From Phycisphaerales bacterium (GTDB lineage: Bacteria > Planctomycetota > Phycisphaerae > UBA1845), in assembly GCA_003597935.1 (NCBI GenBank), contig QZJT01000008.1:1-33912 (forward strand): a stretch of 33,912 nucleotides of DNA, read 5' to 3'. The first letter of the stretch is position 1; each line of letters opens with the position of its first letter. The notes under the pieces are model-generated. The model saw nothing but the letters and a program-made list of their open reading frames with translations. It searched no databases and was not told the origin of the DNA. The position numbers and the translations under genes were made by a program. Of the stretch, positions 6,522 through 15,226 are shown piece by piece.

Positions 6522-9500
6522 ATGGTGTGGTGGGCCACTCAGACTGCCGATCTGCTCTGGCGCAATGCTCTTTCGGTCATTCCCCTCGTTCTCCTCGTCG
6601 CTGCAATCGTCCGCTGGGTTCCCTGCCGGCCCACCACGCGTCATGCGCTGTGGTTGATCGTGCTGCTGCGGTTCATCGTTCCGCCCATGATCCCCCGGCC
6701 TGCACTGCCGGCGCTAAAGGCGGCGGCGGTGTCCGCCAGCGCCCACGCTGCCGAGCCGCAGGACGAGCCCACGGCGCCGGGCGGCCTGCCGACACTCATC
6801 CGGGCGGCGGACGGCGTCCATGCCGTGCCGACCTCACCGGGCGCGCTGGTGCGGCTCGAACCGGACGGCCTGGCCGGCGCGGCCGCTGATGGCGCGCCGA
6901 TGCTCACTCCTTCTGGGGCGGCTGCCCGCGGCAGGTTGCCGGCGTCGAAGCGACCCGACGGCACCGGCGGCTTCTCGGGTGAGCCGTCCATTTTGACTAC
7001 CCCCCGTCCGCCCGCAGGCGCAGACGTGATCGAAGATCCGCTGTGGTCGCGGACGCTTGTCATCACTTTTGCCCCGACCGCCGACGTGTCTGATCCCAAG
7101 CGGCCTGACGCCGGGCGTACTTCGCCGATTCCCTCAGCCGCCGCTCATCGGCGGACCGCGCCGGCGGCGGCGAAAAACACGCCGGCGGCGGCAGAGGGCG
7201 CGTCGGCCGCGGCGGCGATCGCGCCGACTTCGACAAGGTTTGCCAGGCGCGCCGGTTCGGATGGACCGCCAGCCGTAGCGCCGTCAGACGCACCGGCTCC
7301 GGAAAGGCCGCGTGTCCCGGCTGACGGATGGCGTCCGCCGGCCGCCCGGCTGAGGGCGGCGCTGGCTACCTCAGACGTCGAAGTGTCGTACGAAGTCAGC
7401 GAGGTGCCCGTACACGGACACGATGTGCTGGATGCGCGGATATGGCCTCGGCTGGACCAGGTCAACGCGGCGATGCCCTCGCCAAAGCAGCCTGTCCCGC
7501 TCGAGCCGTCGCCCGTCGCTACCCCCTTCGGCGGGGCGAGGTTGGCAGTGGGCGGCCCGGCGGGGAACTGGCAGGCGTACCGACCGCCATCGCCCCCCCC
7601 CGGCGCCGCGGCGACGTCGCCCGCTCTCATCGGCAGGCTGAACCCGCGCGACGAAAGCCGCAACTGGGCCGCCTGGAGTTCCGCGGCGCTGGAGACGTGG
7701 GACAGGCTCCTGGCCCTGCCGCGGATCCCGTCGAGCATCTGGCTGGGCGGCGTGGCCGTCCTCGCCTTCGCGATGGGCGTCCGCGCGGCCGCGTTCCGCC
7801 GCCGCCTGGCGTGGGCACGACCTGCGCCGCGGGAACTGGCCCGGCTCGTCGAGACGACGGCGCGGCGCATGGGGCTGCGCCGCTGTCCAGACGCCTTTCT
7901 GGTGGACGATCGGACCACGCCGATGGTCTGGTTTGGGCGGCGGGCGAAGCTGATCATCCCGTCCGAACTCTGGTCGCAGCTCGATCAGACAGGCCGCGAG
8001 GCGATCATCTGCCACGAACTCGCCCATCTGAAGCGGAAGGACCACTGGGTCTACTGGGCCCAGCAGATTGCGGGTGGGCTTTACTGGTGGCACCCGCTGC
8101 TGTGGTGGGTGCGCCGACGGCTGGATGAAGAAGCGGAGCTGTGCTGCGATGCGTGGGTGACCTGGCTGCTGCCGGAGGGCCGCCGCGCCTACGCCCAGGC
8201 ACTGCTGACGACCAAACAATACATCAGCGAACCCTCCCCGGCCGCGCCCGTCGTGGGCGTCGGCGTGATGACTGTGAAGGCCAGACGTTTAGCAAGGAGA
8301 ATCACCATGGTCATGACGGAGCGAGTCAGACCGAACCTCTCGATCGCCGGGATTTCGATGGCGTTCCTGCTCGCGCTGACGGGCTGGACCGTCGCGCCGG
8401 CGGAGTCGTGTCCGCCCAAAGATGAACAGGAGAAGCCCTGTACGCCTCCGCCCTGTGACGCGAAGGCGGACGAAGCGCCCGCGAACGTCAAGCCGTTGAA
8501 GGCGCCCAGGCCGCAGGAATTGCTGGATGCGACGCCGGTGACGCCGCGTTTCGAGGTGGTGGTGCCGCGTCCGCAGTTTGCCACCGGCGTGACGCAGCCT
8601 TCCGTGCGGTGGAACGCCGACGTGGCGGCAGCGCACCCCGTGATGGCGGTGCCGCCGCTGGCGGGCATCGCCGTAGCGCCGGCGCCGCCGGGGGATGAAG
8701 ACGAGAGCCTGGAGGCGCGCCTCAACCGGCTCGAGCGACAGTTGGAACGGCTGGCGGAACAGTTGGAGCGCCTGAGCGAGGTTCGCACGCGCGGCGACGG
8801 GCCGTCGGCCGGCGGTTGGGTGGGCCCGCGCGGGATCGAACTGCCGAAAGCGCCCGCGCCGCCCGCGCCGCCGCGCTGGGCGACTCCACCGGCACCGCCA
8901 TCGCCCCCGGCCGGGGGAAGCCGGGCTTTCGCCCCGCCCCGCACGGACAGCATCAGCCGCGAATACAAGCTGCCCAAGGGCAAGCTGGAGGCGATCACCA
9001 AGCTGATGGTGCGCGACGACGTGCCCATCGTAGTCAGTCCGGACGGCGATTCGATCACCGTACACGGGACGGAGGCCGAGCACCGCGTGTTCGGCGCCTT
9101 CGTGGACATGATCAACCAGGAGGACGAGAGCCAGGAGTACAAGGTCTCCAAGGGCAAGCTCGAAGCCCTGTCGGAGCTGATGGTGCGGTCGGACGTGCCC
9201 ATCCTGGTGTCCCCGGGCGATGATCACATCACCGTTCACGCCAAGAGCCACGAGCAGGCCATCTTCAGTGCCTTCGTGGAGATGATCGACCCGCAGTCGC
9301 GCGGCGGCGAGCGACGGGCGACGACGCGCTTCTGGGGCGGCACCGGGGCGGACGCTGCACAGGAGCTGCGCCGGCAGGAGGAGATCGAAAGCGCCCATGA
9401 ACACGCGATCCACGAACACGAAGCCGCCCAGCAAGCGCATGAACGGGCCGCACACGAGCAGGCCCTGGCACGGGAGCTGGCCGATGCTGCCGGTCGTGAA

Positions 9501-9956
9501 CAGGACGTCATCAACCGCATCCACTCGCGGGTGGATACGCGGATCACGTCGGCGAACGCGCGCGTCGCCGACCTGATCACCCGCATCAACGAGGCGTTAG
9601 CATCGGCCGACGCAGAGCGGATCAATGAGATCGTGGCGCGGGCCGAGGAGCAGATGCGCGATTTCAGCTCCCAGTCGCGTGACCTGGACCGCGAAGCCAG
9701 GTCGCTGCAGAAGCAGGCCGAAGCGATGCAGCGCGAGGCAGAAGTACTGGAACGGCGGACGCAGGCGGACGGCGAGTCCGCGGCGCGCTCGCTGGCGGAG
9801 CAGGTCCAGCGGCTGGTGACGGACGCCACGAAGTTCGAGGTGCAGTCCGAGGTCATGGAGCAGGCGGCCGAGGCCCTGGAGGCCGCGGCGGATGAACTCG
9901 AGGAGGCGGTTGAACAGTTGCGCCAGCAGTCGCGCGAGCTGCGCCGAGGCCGCTGA
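6522..9956 (+). CDS. M56-family (BlaR1/MecR1-like) membrane metallopeptidase with long C-terminal extension
   Basis: A 1144-residue integral membrane protein. N-terminal membrane helices with the family motif TRHALWLIVLLRFIVPP are followed by ~300 residues of Ala/Pro-rich, probably disordered sequence. Another helix (WLGGVAVLAFAMGV) leads into the zinc peptidase domain: HELAH at about 498-502 and the downstream acidic segment RRLDEEAELCCDAW. A further helix (SIAGISMAFLLALTGW) precedes a large extension with two copies of a ~58-residue unit (from about 814 and 872, each with EYK-KGKLEA, VPI-V-P and FV-MI) and a long Arg/Glu/Gln coiled coil. BlaR1 proteins instead end in a penicillin-binding domain, so the sensed signal here must differ. 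ATG 6522 has GGAGAAGG at 6509-6516; in-frame ATGs at 6498 and 6507 are alternatives. It would cleave or release the adjacent BlaI repressor (family knowledge). Confidence 0.87.
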   Translation: MVWWATQTADLLWRNALSVIPLVLLVAAIVRWVPCRPTTRHALWLIVLLRFIVPPMIPRPALPALKAAAVSASAHAAEPQDEPTAPGGLPTLIRAADGVHAVPTSPGALVRLEPDGLAGAAADGAPMLTPSGAAARGRLPASKRPDGTGGFSGEPSILTTPRPPAGADVIEDPLWSRTLVITFAPTADVSDPKRPDAGRTSPIPSAAAHRRTAPAAAKNTPAAAEGASAAAAIAPTSTRFARRAGSDGPPAVAPSDAPAPERPRVPADGWRPPAARLRAALATSDVEVSYEVSEVPVHGHDVLDARIWPRLDQVNAAMPSPKQPVPLEPSPVATPFGGARLAVGGPAGNWQAYRPPSPPPGAAATSPALIGRLNPRDESRNWAAWSSAALETWDRLLALPRIPSSIWLGGVAVLAFAMGVRAAAFRRRLAWARPAPRELARLVETTARRMGLRRCPDAFLVDDRTTPMVWFGRRAKLIIPSELWSQLDQTGREAIICHELAHLKRKDHWVYWAQQIAGGLYWWHPLLWWVRRRLDEEAELCCDAWVTWLLPEGRRAYAQALLTTKQYISEPSPAAPVVGVGVMTVKARRLARRITMVMTERVRPNLSIAGISMAFLLALTGWTVAPAESCPPKDEQEKPCTPPPCDAKADEAPANVKPLKAPRPQELLDATPVTPRFEVVVPRPQFATGVTQPSVRWNADVAAAHPVMAVPPLAGIAVAPAPPGDEDESLEARLNRLERQLERLAEQLERLSEVRTRGDGPSAGGWVGPRGIELPKAPAPPAPPRWATPPAPPSPPAGGSRAFAPPRTDSISREYKLPKGKLEAITKLMVRDDVPIVVSPDGDSITVHGTEAEHRVFGAFVDMINQEDESQEYKVSKGKLEALSELMVRSDVPILVSPGDDHITVHAKSHEQAIFSAFVEMIDPQSRGGERRATTRFWGGTGADAAQELRRQEEIESAHEHAIHEHEAAQQAHERAAHEQALARELADAAGREQDVINRIHSRVDTRITSANARVADLITRINEALASADAERINEIVARAEEQMRDFSSQSRDLDREARSLQKQAEAMQREAEVLERRTQADGESAARSLAEQVQRLVTDATKFEVQSEVMEQAAEALEAAADELEEAVEQLRQQSRELRRGR

Positions 9957-10158
9957 CCCGGCGGGCCGGAGAAACAGATCGCCGAAAGGAGTCGGCCGGC
10001 GTGCGAATCGCTTCAAGTCCATGTAAACGTTGCAGCGCGGCGCCGCGCGGGGTCGCGATCCGCGCCGCCGTGGCCGCCCGCAGCCGCGTGTGTGCCGCAT
10101 CCAACCCGCGGCCACGCGGCCATCGAACGAAATCCGCAGGTAGACGGAGGTAATCCTC

Positions 10159-13100
10159 ATGCGCGCATCGAACCATGCCCGGCTCGTCCCTTTGTTCGTC
10201 GGCGTCATCAGCGTCAGCGCCGCGCTGCCGGCCCGGGCGCAACAGCCCTCGACGGACAACTCGGATCCGTCGCTGCGCGACTACCTCAGCGGCAACGGGT
10301 TGCTCAACCGCGGTTTGTACGAGCTTGCGGCCGAAGAGTACCGGAAATTCCTCTCCGAGCACGGCAACCACGAGAAAGCGCCGATGGCGCGCTACGGGCT
10401 GGGCGTGGCGCTCTTCCGGCTGAAACGATACGACGACGCGGTCCAGCAGCTCGCGCCGCTGCGTGGCGTCAAGGGTTTCACCTACGGCGCCGAGGTCGGG
10501 ACTATCGTCGGGCAGTGCCACATGGCGATGCAGCGCTACGAGCCGGCGGCTGAGGCATTCGAGTCGACCGTCACGCGCTACGGCACGCACGACCTGGCCG
10601 ACGACGCCGCGGCCGGGGCAGCGGAAGCGCTGTACCTGGCCGGCAAGTTCGAGGAATCGGTGGCGCGGTGCCAGATCGTGGTATCCCGCTGGCCGGCCAG
10701 CCCGCTTCGCGAGCGGACCGAGTTCTTCTGGGGGCTGGGGCAGATGGCCACCGGACACTACGCTCAGGCGGCCGACCGCTTCGAGGCCATCGCGGACGGC
10801 GGCGCTGCCGGGCCGTTCGCGCCGCGGGCGGCGCTGCTGGCGGCCCAATGCCGCCACCAGGCGGGCGACCTGGAGAAGGCCGCCGACCGCTATCAGCGGG
10901 TGATTCAGCAGAAGGCGTCGCAGTACGTGGCCGAGGCGCTGCACGGGCTGGCCCTGTTGCTGCAACAGCAGGGCAAACCGAAGGAGGCAGGCGGGTTCCT
11001 CGACCGGCTGCTTCGAGACTACGGCGACAGTATGCTGGTTCCGTCCGCTCACCTGCAGCGCGGCCGGGCGTGGTTCGACCTGGGTAACTATGACAGGGCG
11101 TTCGAGTCGTTCGCCGCGATCAAGGGCGACGACCCTGCCCTTCAGGACGACGCCGCCTATTGGATGGCCAAGTGCAAGCTGCGGGCCGGGGACTATCAGG
11201 AAGCCGCCAAGCGCCTGAAGCAGGCGATCAACCGGCACGGCGACAGCGAACTGCTCGCTGAGATGATGTATGACCGGGCGGTGGCGCTTGTGCGGATGGA
11301 AGACCACGATGCGGCCGTGCAGGCGCTGACCGAGTTTCGGGCAAAGTATCCGCAGCACGCCATGGCGGCGGACGCGCTGCACCTGTTGGCGGCGGGCGAA
11401 CATCAGCGCGAGCACTACGACGACAGCCTGAAATACTGCCGGCTGTTCCTGAAGGACTACCCCGCCCACACTCTGGCGCCGGCGGTGGCGTTCCTGATGG
11501 GCGAGAACGACTTTCTCTCCGGCCGTTATGAACCGGCGGTCGAGACCTATCAGCGGTTCCTGAGCGTCTTCCCGCAGGATCCGCTGATCGACAAGGTCAG
11601 GTTCCGCCTGGGCACGTCGCACTATCGGCTGGGGCGGTACGATGAGGCGACGCCGCTGCTGGCCGGTCTTGACGACAGGGGCGACAGGGAAGGCGTCTTT
11701 CGCACCGGCGTGCTGACGGTCGGTGACATTCATTTCCAACGCGGGGAGTGGAAGCAGGCGGAGGAAGAACTGTCGAAATACCTGGCCGCGGGGCTGGACG
11801 CGCCGTCGGCGGATGACGCGCTGTTGAAACGGGGGCTGGCGCGGCAGCGGCAGGAGCGCTACGAGGAAGCGCTGCGCGACTATGATGCTCTGCTCAAGCG
11901 TTTCGATAAGAGTGCCCATCGAGCGCAGGCGGTCTTCGAGCGCGGCCAGTGCCTGGTGGCGATGGACCGGCTGGACGACGCGGTCGCCGCGTTCGATCAG
12001 CTATTGAGCGAAGACCGGGACTCGCGTTTCGCTCCCCACGCGCTCAACCACCTTGCGGCCATCGCCATGAAGCGCGGCGACTTCGAGGAATCCGCCCGGC
12101 GATTCTCGCAGGTCTCGCGCACGGCGGACGATGAGGCGCTTAAGGGCGAGGCGCTCTATCAGAAGGGGCAGGCCCAGATGGCGGCCGGGGACTATCGCGC
12201 CGCCGAAAAGACGTTCGCGCAATACGTCGATCAATTCTCCTCCGGCGCTCGCGCTGCCCCGGCGGCGGCGAACCTGGCCATCGCCCAGTCGCGGCTGGAC
12301 CGCTGCGAGGACGCACTCAGCGCCATCAGCCGGGTGGAAGGCGCGTTCCGCGCGCAGCTCACGCCGGACGTGCTGGCGGCAGTGGGATACGAGAAGGCAT
12401 GGTGCCTGCGCAGCCTCGGCCGGACGGAGGATGCGGCCAGGGCCTACCGTGATCTGCTCGCGCAGAGCGAGGCGGGCACGCCGAACGTTCACGCCATGCT
12501 GGAGCTGGCGGAACTCGAAGCAGGGCGGAAGCACTATGAGCAGGCCGTCGAGGTGCTCGATCGCATCTGGCAGTACGGGCAGAGCCAGGAGGTTGAAGTC
12601 CCCGCGGACGTGCGCGAGATGGCGACCTACCGGCTGGGGGTGAGCCTGTTCGAACTGGAGAAGTTCGATCGGGCCGCGGCCGTGCTGAACGACTTCGCCC
12701 GCGACTATCCGAAAAGCGACCTCGTCGCGTCGGCCGCTTTCTTCTGTGGTGAATCATGGTTCAAAAGCGGTCATCATGACAAGGCCGCGCAGCACCTGAC
12801 GTTGGTAATGGATCGCTTCCCGCAGGACGCCGCCTTCGGACCGGCGCTGCTGCGGCTGGGTGAGTGCCTGGCGACGCTGCAACGATGGCCGAAGAGCGAG
12901 CAGGTGTTTTCCGCCTATCTCGACAGGTTCGCGGACGGCGAGCACTGGTACCAGGCCCGCTTCGGCGTGGGCTGGGCGCGCGAGAACCAGGGGCGATATC
13001 AGGAAGCCATCGAGGCGTACTCGGCCGTGGTTCAGCGCCACCAGGGACCGACCGCGGCCCGCTCGCAGTTCCAGATCGGCGAGTGCCTGTTTGCGCAGAA

Positions 13101-13341
13101 GAAGTATGAAGAGGCCGTACGTGAACTATTGAAAGTGGACATCCTTTACGGTTACCCCGAATGGAGCGCGGCCGCCTTATATGAGGCGGGACGGTGCTTC
13201 GAGAAGCTGAACCAGCCGGACAAGGCCCGCGAGCAGTTCTCGGCGGTGGCGGAGAAGTATCAGAAAACGCAGTGGGCCGACATGGCGTCCAAACGGCTCG
13301 CGGCGGCGACGAGTGCCGCGCCTGTGCCGGGGCGGCAGTGA
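10159..13341 (+). CDS. Secreted TPR-repeat protein, 1060 residues
   Basis: It begins with a signal peptide (MRASNHARLVPLFVGVISVSAALPARA, cleavage near the ALPARA-QQ junction) and then consists almost entirely of TPR-like units resembling those of BamD and YbgF/CpoB: repeated patterns such as LYELAAEEYRKFLSEHGNH, ALFRLKRYDDA, and YEPAVETYQRFLSVFP. It should be a periplasmic protein scaffold. SD GGAGG at 10146-10150 sits eight bases before ATG 10159. It is followed by an ExbB/TolQ-like and an ExbD/TolR-like gene. CpoB/YbgF lies in the tol-pal operon of proteobacteria, so a role in an energised envelope complex is a reasonable inference. The protein is about four times longer than YbgF. Confidence 0.87.
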   Translation: MRASNHARLVPLFVGVISVSAALPARAQQPSTDNSDPSLRDYLSGNGLLNRGLYELAAEEYRKFLSEHGNHEKAPMARYGLGVALFRLKRYDDAVQQLAPLRGVKGFTYGAEVGTIVGQCHMAMQRYEPAAEAFESTVTRYGTHDLADDAAAGAAEALYLAGKFEESVARCQIVVSRWPASPLRERTEFFWGLGQMATGHYAQAADRFEAIADGGAAGPFAPRAALLAAQCRHQAGDLEKAADRYQRVIQQKASQYVAEALHGLALLLQQQGKPKEAGGFLDRLLRDYGDSMLVPSAHLQRGRAWFDLGNYDRAFESFAAIKGDDPALQDDAAYWMAKCKLRAGDYQEAAKRLKQAINRHGDSELLAEMMYDRAVALVRMEDHDAAVQALTEFRAKYPQHAMAADALHLLAAGEHQREHYDDSLKYCRLFLKDYPAHTLAPAVAFLMGENDFLSGRYEPAVETYQRFLSVFPQDPLIDKVRFRLGTSHYRLGRYDEATPLLAGLDDRGDREGVFRTGVLTVGDIHFQRGEWKQAEEELSKYLAAGLDAPSADDALLKRGLARQRQERYEEALRDYDALLKRFDKSAHRAQAVFERGQCLVAMDRLDDAVAAFDQLLSEDRDSRFAPHALNHLAAIAMKRGDFEESARRFSQVSRTADDEALKGEALYQKGQAQMAAGDYRAAEKTFAQYVDQFSSGARAAPAAANLAIAQSRLDRCEDALSAISRVEGAFRAQLTPDVLAAVGYEKAWCLRSLGRTEDAARAYRDLLAQSEAGTPNVHAMLELAELEAGRKHYEQAVEVLDRIWQYGQSQEVEVPADVREMATYRLGVSLFELEKFDRAAAVLNDFARDYPKSDLVASAAFFCGESWFKSGHHDKAAQHLTLVMDRFPQDAAFGPALLRLGECLATLQRWPKSEQVFSAYLDRFADGEHWYQARFGVGWARENQGRYQEAIEAYSAVVQRHQGPTAARSQFQIGECLFAQKKYEEAVRELLKVDILYGYPEWSAAALYEAGRCFEKLNQPDKAREQFSAVAEKYQKTQWADMASKRLAAATSAAPVPGRQ

Positions 13342-13404
13342 TCCACAACAGCCCCTCCGGGGATCGGAAGAACGTGACCGCAGCGCCTGCGTGCTCGTGC
13401 CACG

Positions 13405-13529
13405 ACGCGCGTTCCGGCGAACGTGCGCGGCGCGCGTTGCGGCGAATGTGCAAGGCGCGCGTGGGGGCGAATGTGCATGGCGCGCGTTCCGGCGAATGTG
13501 CGCGGCGCGCGTCGCCGCGGATGTACAAA
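13405..13529 (+). repeat. Five tandem 25-bp repeats between the TPR and exbB-like genes
   Basis: Units at 13405-13429, 13430-13454, 13455-13479, 13480-13504 and 13505-13529 share the frame GCGCGCGTTCC-GGCGAATGTGC with small changes; the first and last are the most diverged. The unit is not a multiple of three, so it is not a protein repeat. The GC-rich start of each unit forms a self-complementary core (GCGCGC) at the junctions. It occupies most of the 233-bp gap 13342-13574, where no gene is supported. Confidence 0.85.
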
Positions 13530-13574
13530 CTGCCTTGGAACTGAATGATGAACATCTGAAACGGGAGACCAACC

Positions 13575-14492
13575 GTGCGTGAAATAGCGACTCAACTGGC
13601 GATGCTGGTGCTCGGCCAGGCCGGCGCCGATCCGGCGGCCGCGGCGGCCGCGGACGTGCAGGTCCAGTCGGTCTTCGACTTCATCCAGAAGGGCGGCGTC
13701 ATGATGGTCCCCATCATTGGCGCATCACTGATCGCCCTGGCTGTCTTCGTCGAACGGCTGCTTTGCCTGCGGCGGTCGATCGTCATCCCGCCGGGTTTCC
13801 AGGCGGGCGTCACCGGCGCTCTGCGCGATTCCTGCGGCAAGGCCGTGGACTACTGCAAAAGCGACGGCAGCCCGGTAGCGGCGATCTTCCTTGCCGGGAT
13901 CCGGAAGCTCGGCCAGGACCAGGCCCTGGTGGAAAAGAGCATCCAGGATGCCGGCGAGCGGGAGGTGGTCAAACTACGAAAATACCTGCGGCTGCTCTCC
14001 GTCATCGCCGCCGTCGCGCCGCTGATGGGTCTGCTCGGCACCATCCTCGGCATGATCAACGCCTTCCAGACGGTTGCGACCTCGGGCGACGCGCTCGGCA
14101 AAACGGAACTGCTGGCCACCGGCATCTACGAGGCCATGATTACCACCGCCGCCGGCCTGCTGCTGGCAATCCCTGCGCTGATGGCGTATCACTTCATCAG
14201 CGCCCGCATCGACAGCCTCGTTCTGATCATGGACCAGATGAGCGTGGACTTCGTAGAAGAGTTCGCCGCCCCCGGGGCGTCCGCGGGCGTCATCAGCGAA
14301 CGAACGGTCGTCTCCGACAACGGCAGGAAGCTCATCATGCCGCCGGCGCCGGCGGCGAAACGGTCGAAATCGGCAACTCCAGCGGATGCGCCGGCCGAGA
14401 CGGTCGACGCCGGCGATTCCGGCCAGGCGGTGGCCGTGACGGCGGATGAGGAGGACGCGATGGAGGATCGTGCCGTTTCCGCCGGGGCATAA
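13575..14492 (+). CDS. MotA/TolQ/ExbB-family proton channel subunit
   Basis: A 305-residue inner-membrane protein. A membrane helix at about residues 37-58 (MMVPIIGASLIALAVFVERLLCL) is followed by a cytoplasmic loop, then two helices typical of the family: LRLLSVIAAVAPLMGLLGTILGMI and EAMITTAAGLLLAIPALMAYHFI, carrying the channel-lining Thr/Pro positions. With the ExbD-like protein it would form a proton-driven motor transmitting force to the periplasm or outer membrane. The GTG start at 13575 has GGGAG at 13563-13567. The N-terminal ~25 residues form a short extension, and the C-terminal ~60 residues (VSDNGRKLIMPPAPAAKRSK onward) are an Ala/Asp-rich tail not usual for ExbB. It lies downstream of the TPR gene and 131 bp upstream of the exbD-like gene. 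Confidence 0.9.
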   Translation: MREIATQLAMLVLGQAGADPAAAAAADVQVQSVFDFIQKGGVMMVPIIGASLIALAVFVERLLCLRRSIVIPPGFQAGVTGALRDSCGKAVDYCKSDGSPVAAIFLAGIRKLGQDQALVEKSIQDAGEREVVKLRKYLRLLSVIAAVAPLMGLLGTILGMINAFQTVATSGDALGKTELLATGIYEAMITTAAGLLLAIPALMAYHFISARIDSLVLIMDQMSVDFVEEFAAPGASAGVISERTVVSDNGRKLIMPPAPAAKRSKSATPADAPAETVDAGDSGQAVAVTADEEDAMEDRAVSAGA

Positions 14493-14623
14493 ACGCGGCA
14501 CCGAATCGCGCGGATGGTCCCGATGTTCCTGCGAGCGGCTGCAGCCCGCACGGAGTCACGAATCACACGTCGGCCGCAACCGGGCAGAAGAACTTATGGC
14601 AGTCCATCAATAGGAATAGTCCC

Positions 14624-15037
14624 GTGCTCGTAAAAACCCAGGAACACAAGTCGGGCGTCGCCATCGAGATCACGCCGCTGGTGGACATGGTTTTCCTGCT
14701 GCTCATCTTTTTCCTGGTGGCGACCACCTTTCACCAGACCGAGCGCGAGATGCACATCGCCCTTCCTGTGGCCAGTTCTGCCGAACCGATCAGCGTGTCG
14801 CTGCGCGAACTCATCGTCAACGTGGACGCCAACGGCGACGTGTTCATCGGCGGGCGCATGATGTCCATCGACGACGTGACCGCAATCGTAAGGGAGGCCG
14901 TTGCGGTCAACCCCGAGCAGAAAGTCACGGTCCGCGGGGACAAGGGAACGGCGTACGCCAACGTCGTCCGGGTGCTCGACGTGTGCAAGGCGAACGGGAT
15001 CCAGCAGCCGTATCTGGACACGGTGCTGGAAGGATAG
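14624..15037 (+). CDS. ExbD/TolR-family protein
   Basis: A 137-residue single-pass membrane protein. The family signature EITPLVDMVFLLLIFFLVATTF is complete, with the essential membrane Asp at residue 21. The periplasmic domain follows the family pattern (VNVDANGDVFIGGR, VTVRGDKGTAYANVVRVLDVCKANG). It partners the ExbB-like protein as the proton-carrying stator plug. The GTG start at 14624 has AGGAAT at 14612-14617; no upstream in-frame ATG fits. The 131-bp gap to the exbB-like gene holds no recognisable feature beyond a five-codon open frame at 14596. Confidence 0.9.
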   Translation: MLVKTQEHKSGVAIEITPLVDMVFLLLIFFLVATTFHQTEREMHIALPVASSAEPISVSLRELIVNVDANGDVFIGGRMMSIDDVTAIVREAVAVNPEQKVTVRGDKGTAYANVVRVLDVCKANGIQQPYLDTVLEG

Positions 15038-15061
15038 TGCCCGAAAAAGAGGGATTTCGGG

Positions 15062-15160
15062 AATGAGGGAGTCAGGGAGCCAGGGAGTCAGGGAAACGCT
15101 CGCTGCGAACGACCCACGCGCTCAATACGAATCGAACCCTGCTCCCCTTGTTCCCTCATT
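15062..15160. repeat. Direct and inverted short repeats between the exbD-like and giant-protein genes
   Basis: AGGGAGTCAGGGA occurs at 15066-15078 and 15082-15094, and AATGAGGGA (15062-15070) is matched by TCCCTCATT (15152-15160) as an inverted repeat 81 bp away. They lie in the 189-bp gap inside the operon, where no gene is supported. A dispersed repeat element is likely; function unknown. Confidence 0.55.
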
Positions 15161-15226
15161 TCCTCTCCATTTCGACGCGATGCCGAGCTACCGGGCAGTG
15201 TTACCCCCGGCAGGGAGGTGTAAACG

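Noticed and set aside
6242-6644. Several short open frames across the 64-bp repeat array
   Set aside because: They translate the palindromes in different frames on both strands; open only because of repeat composition.
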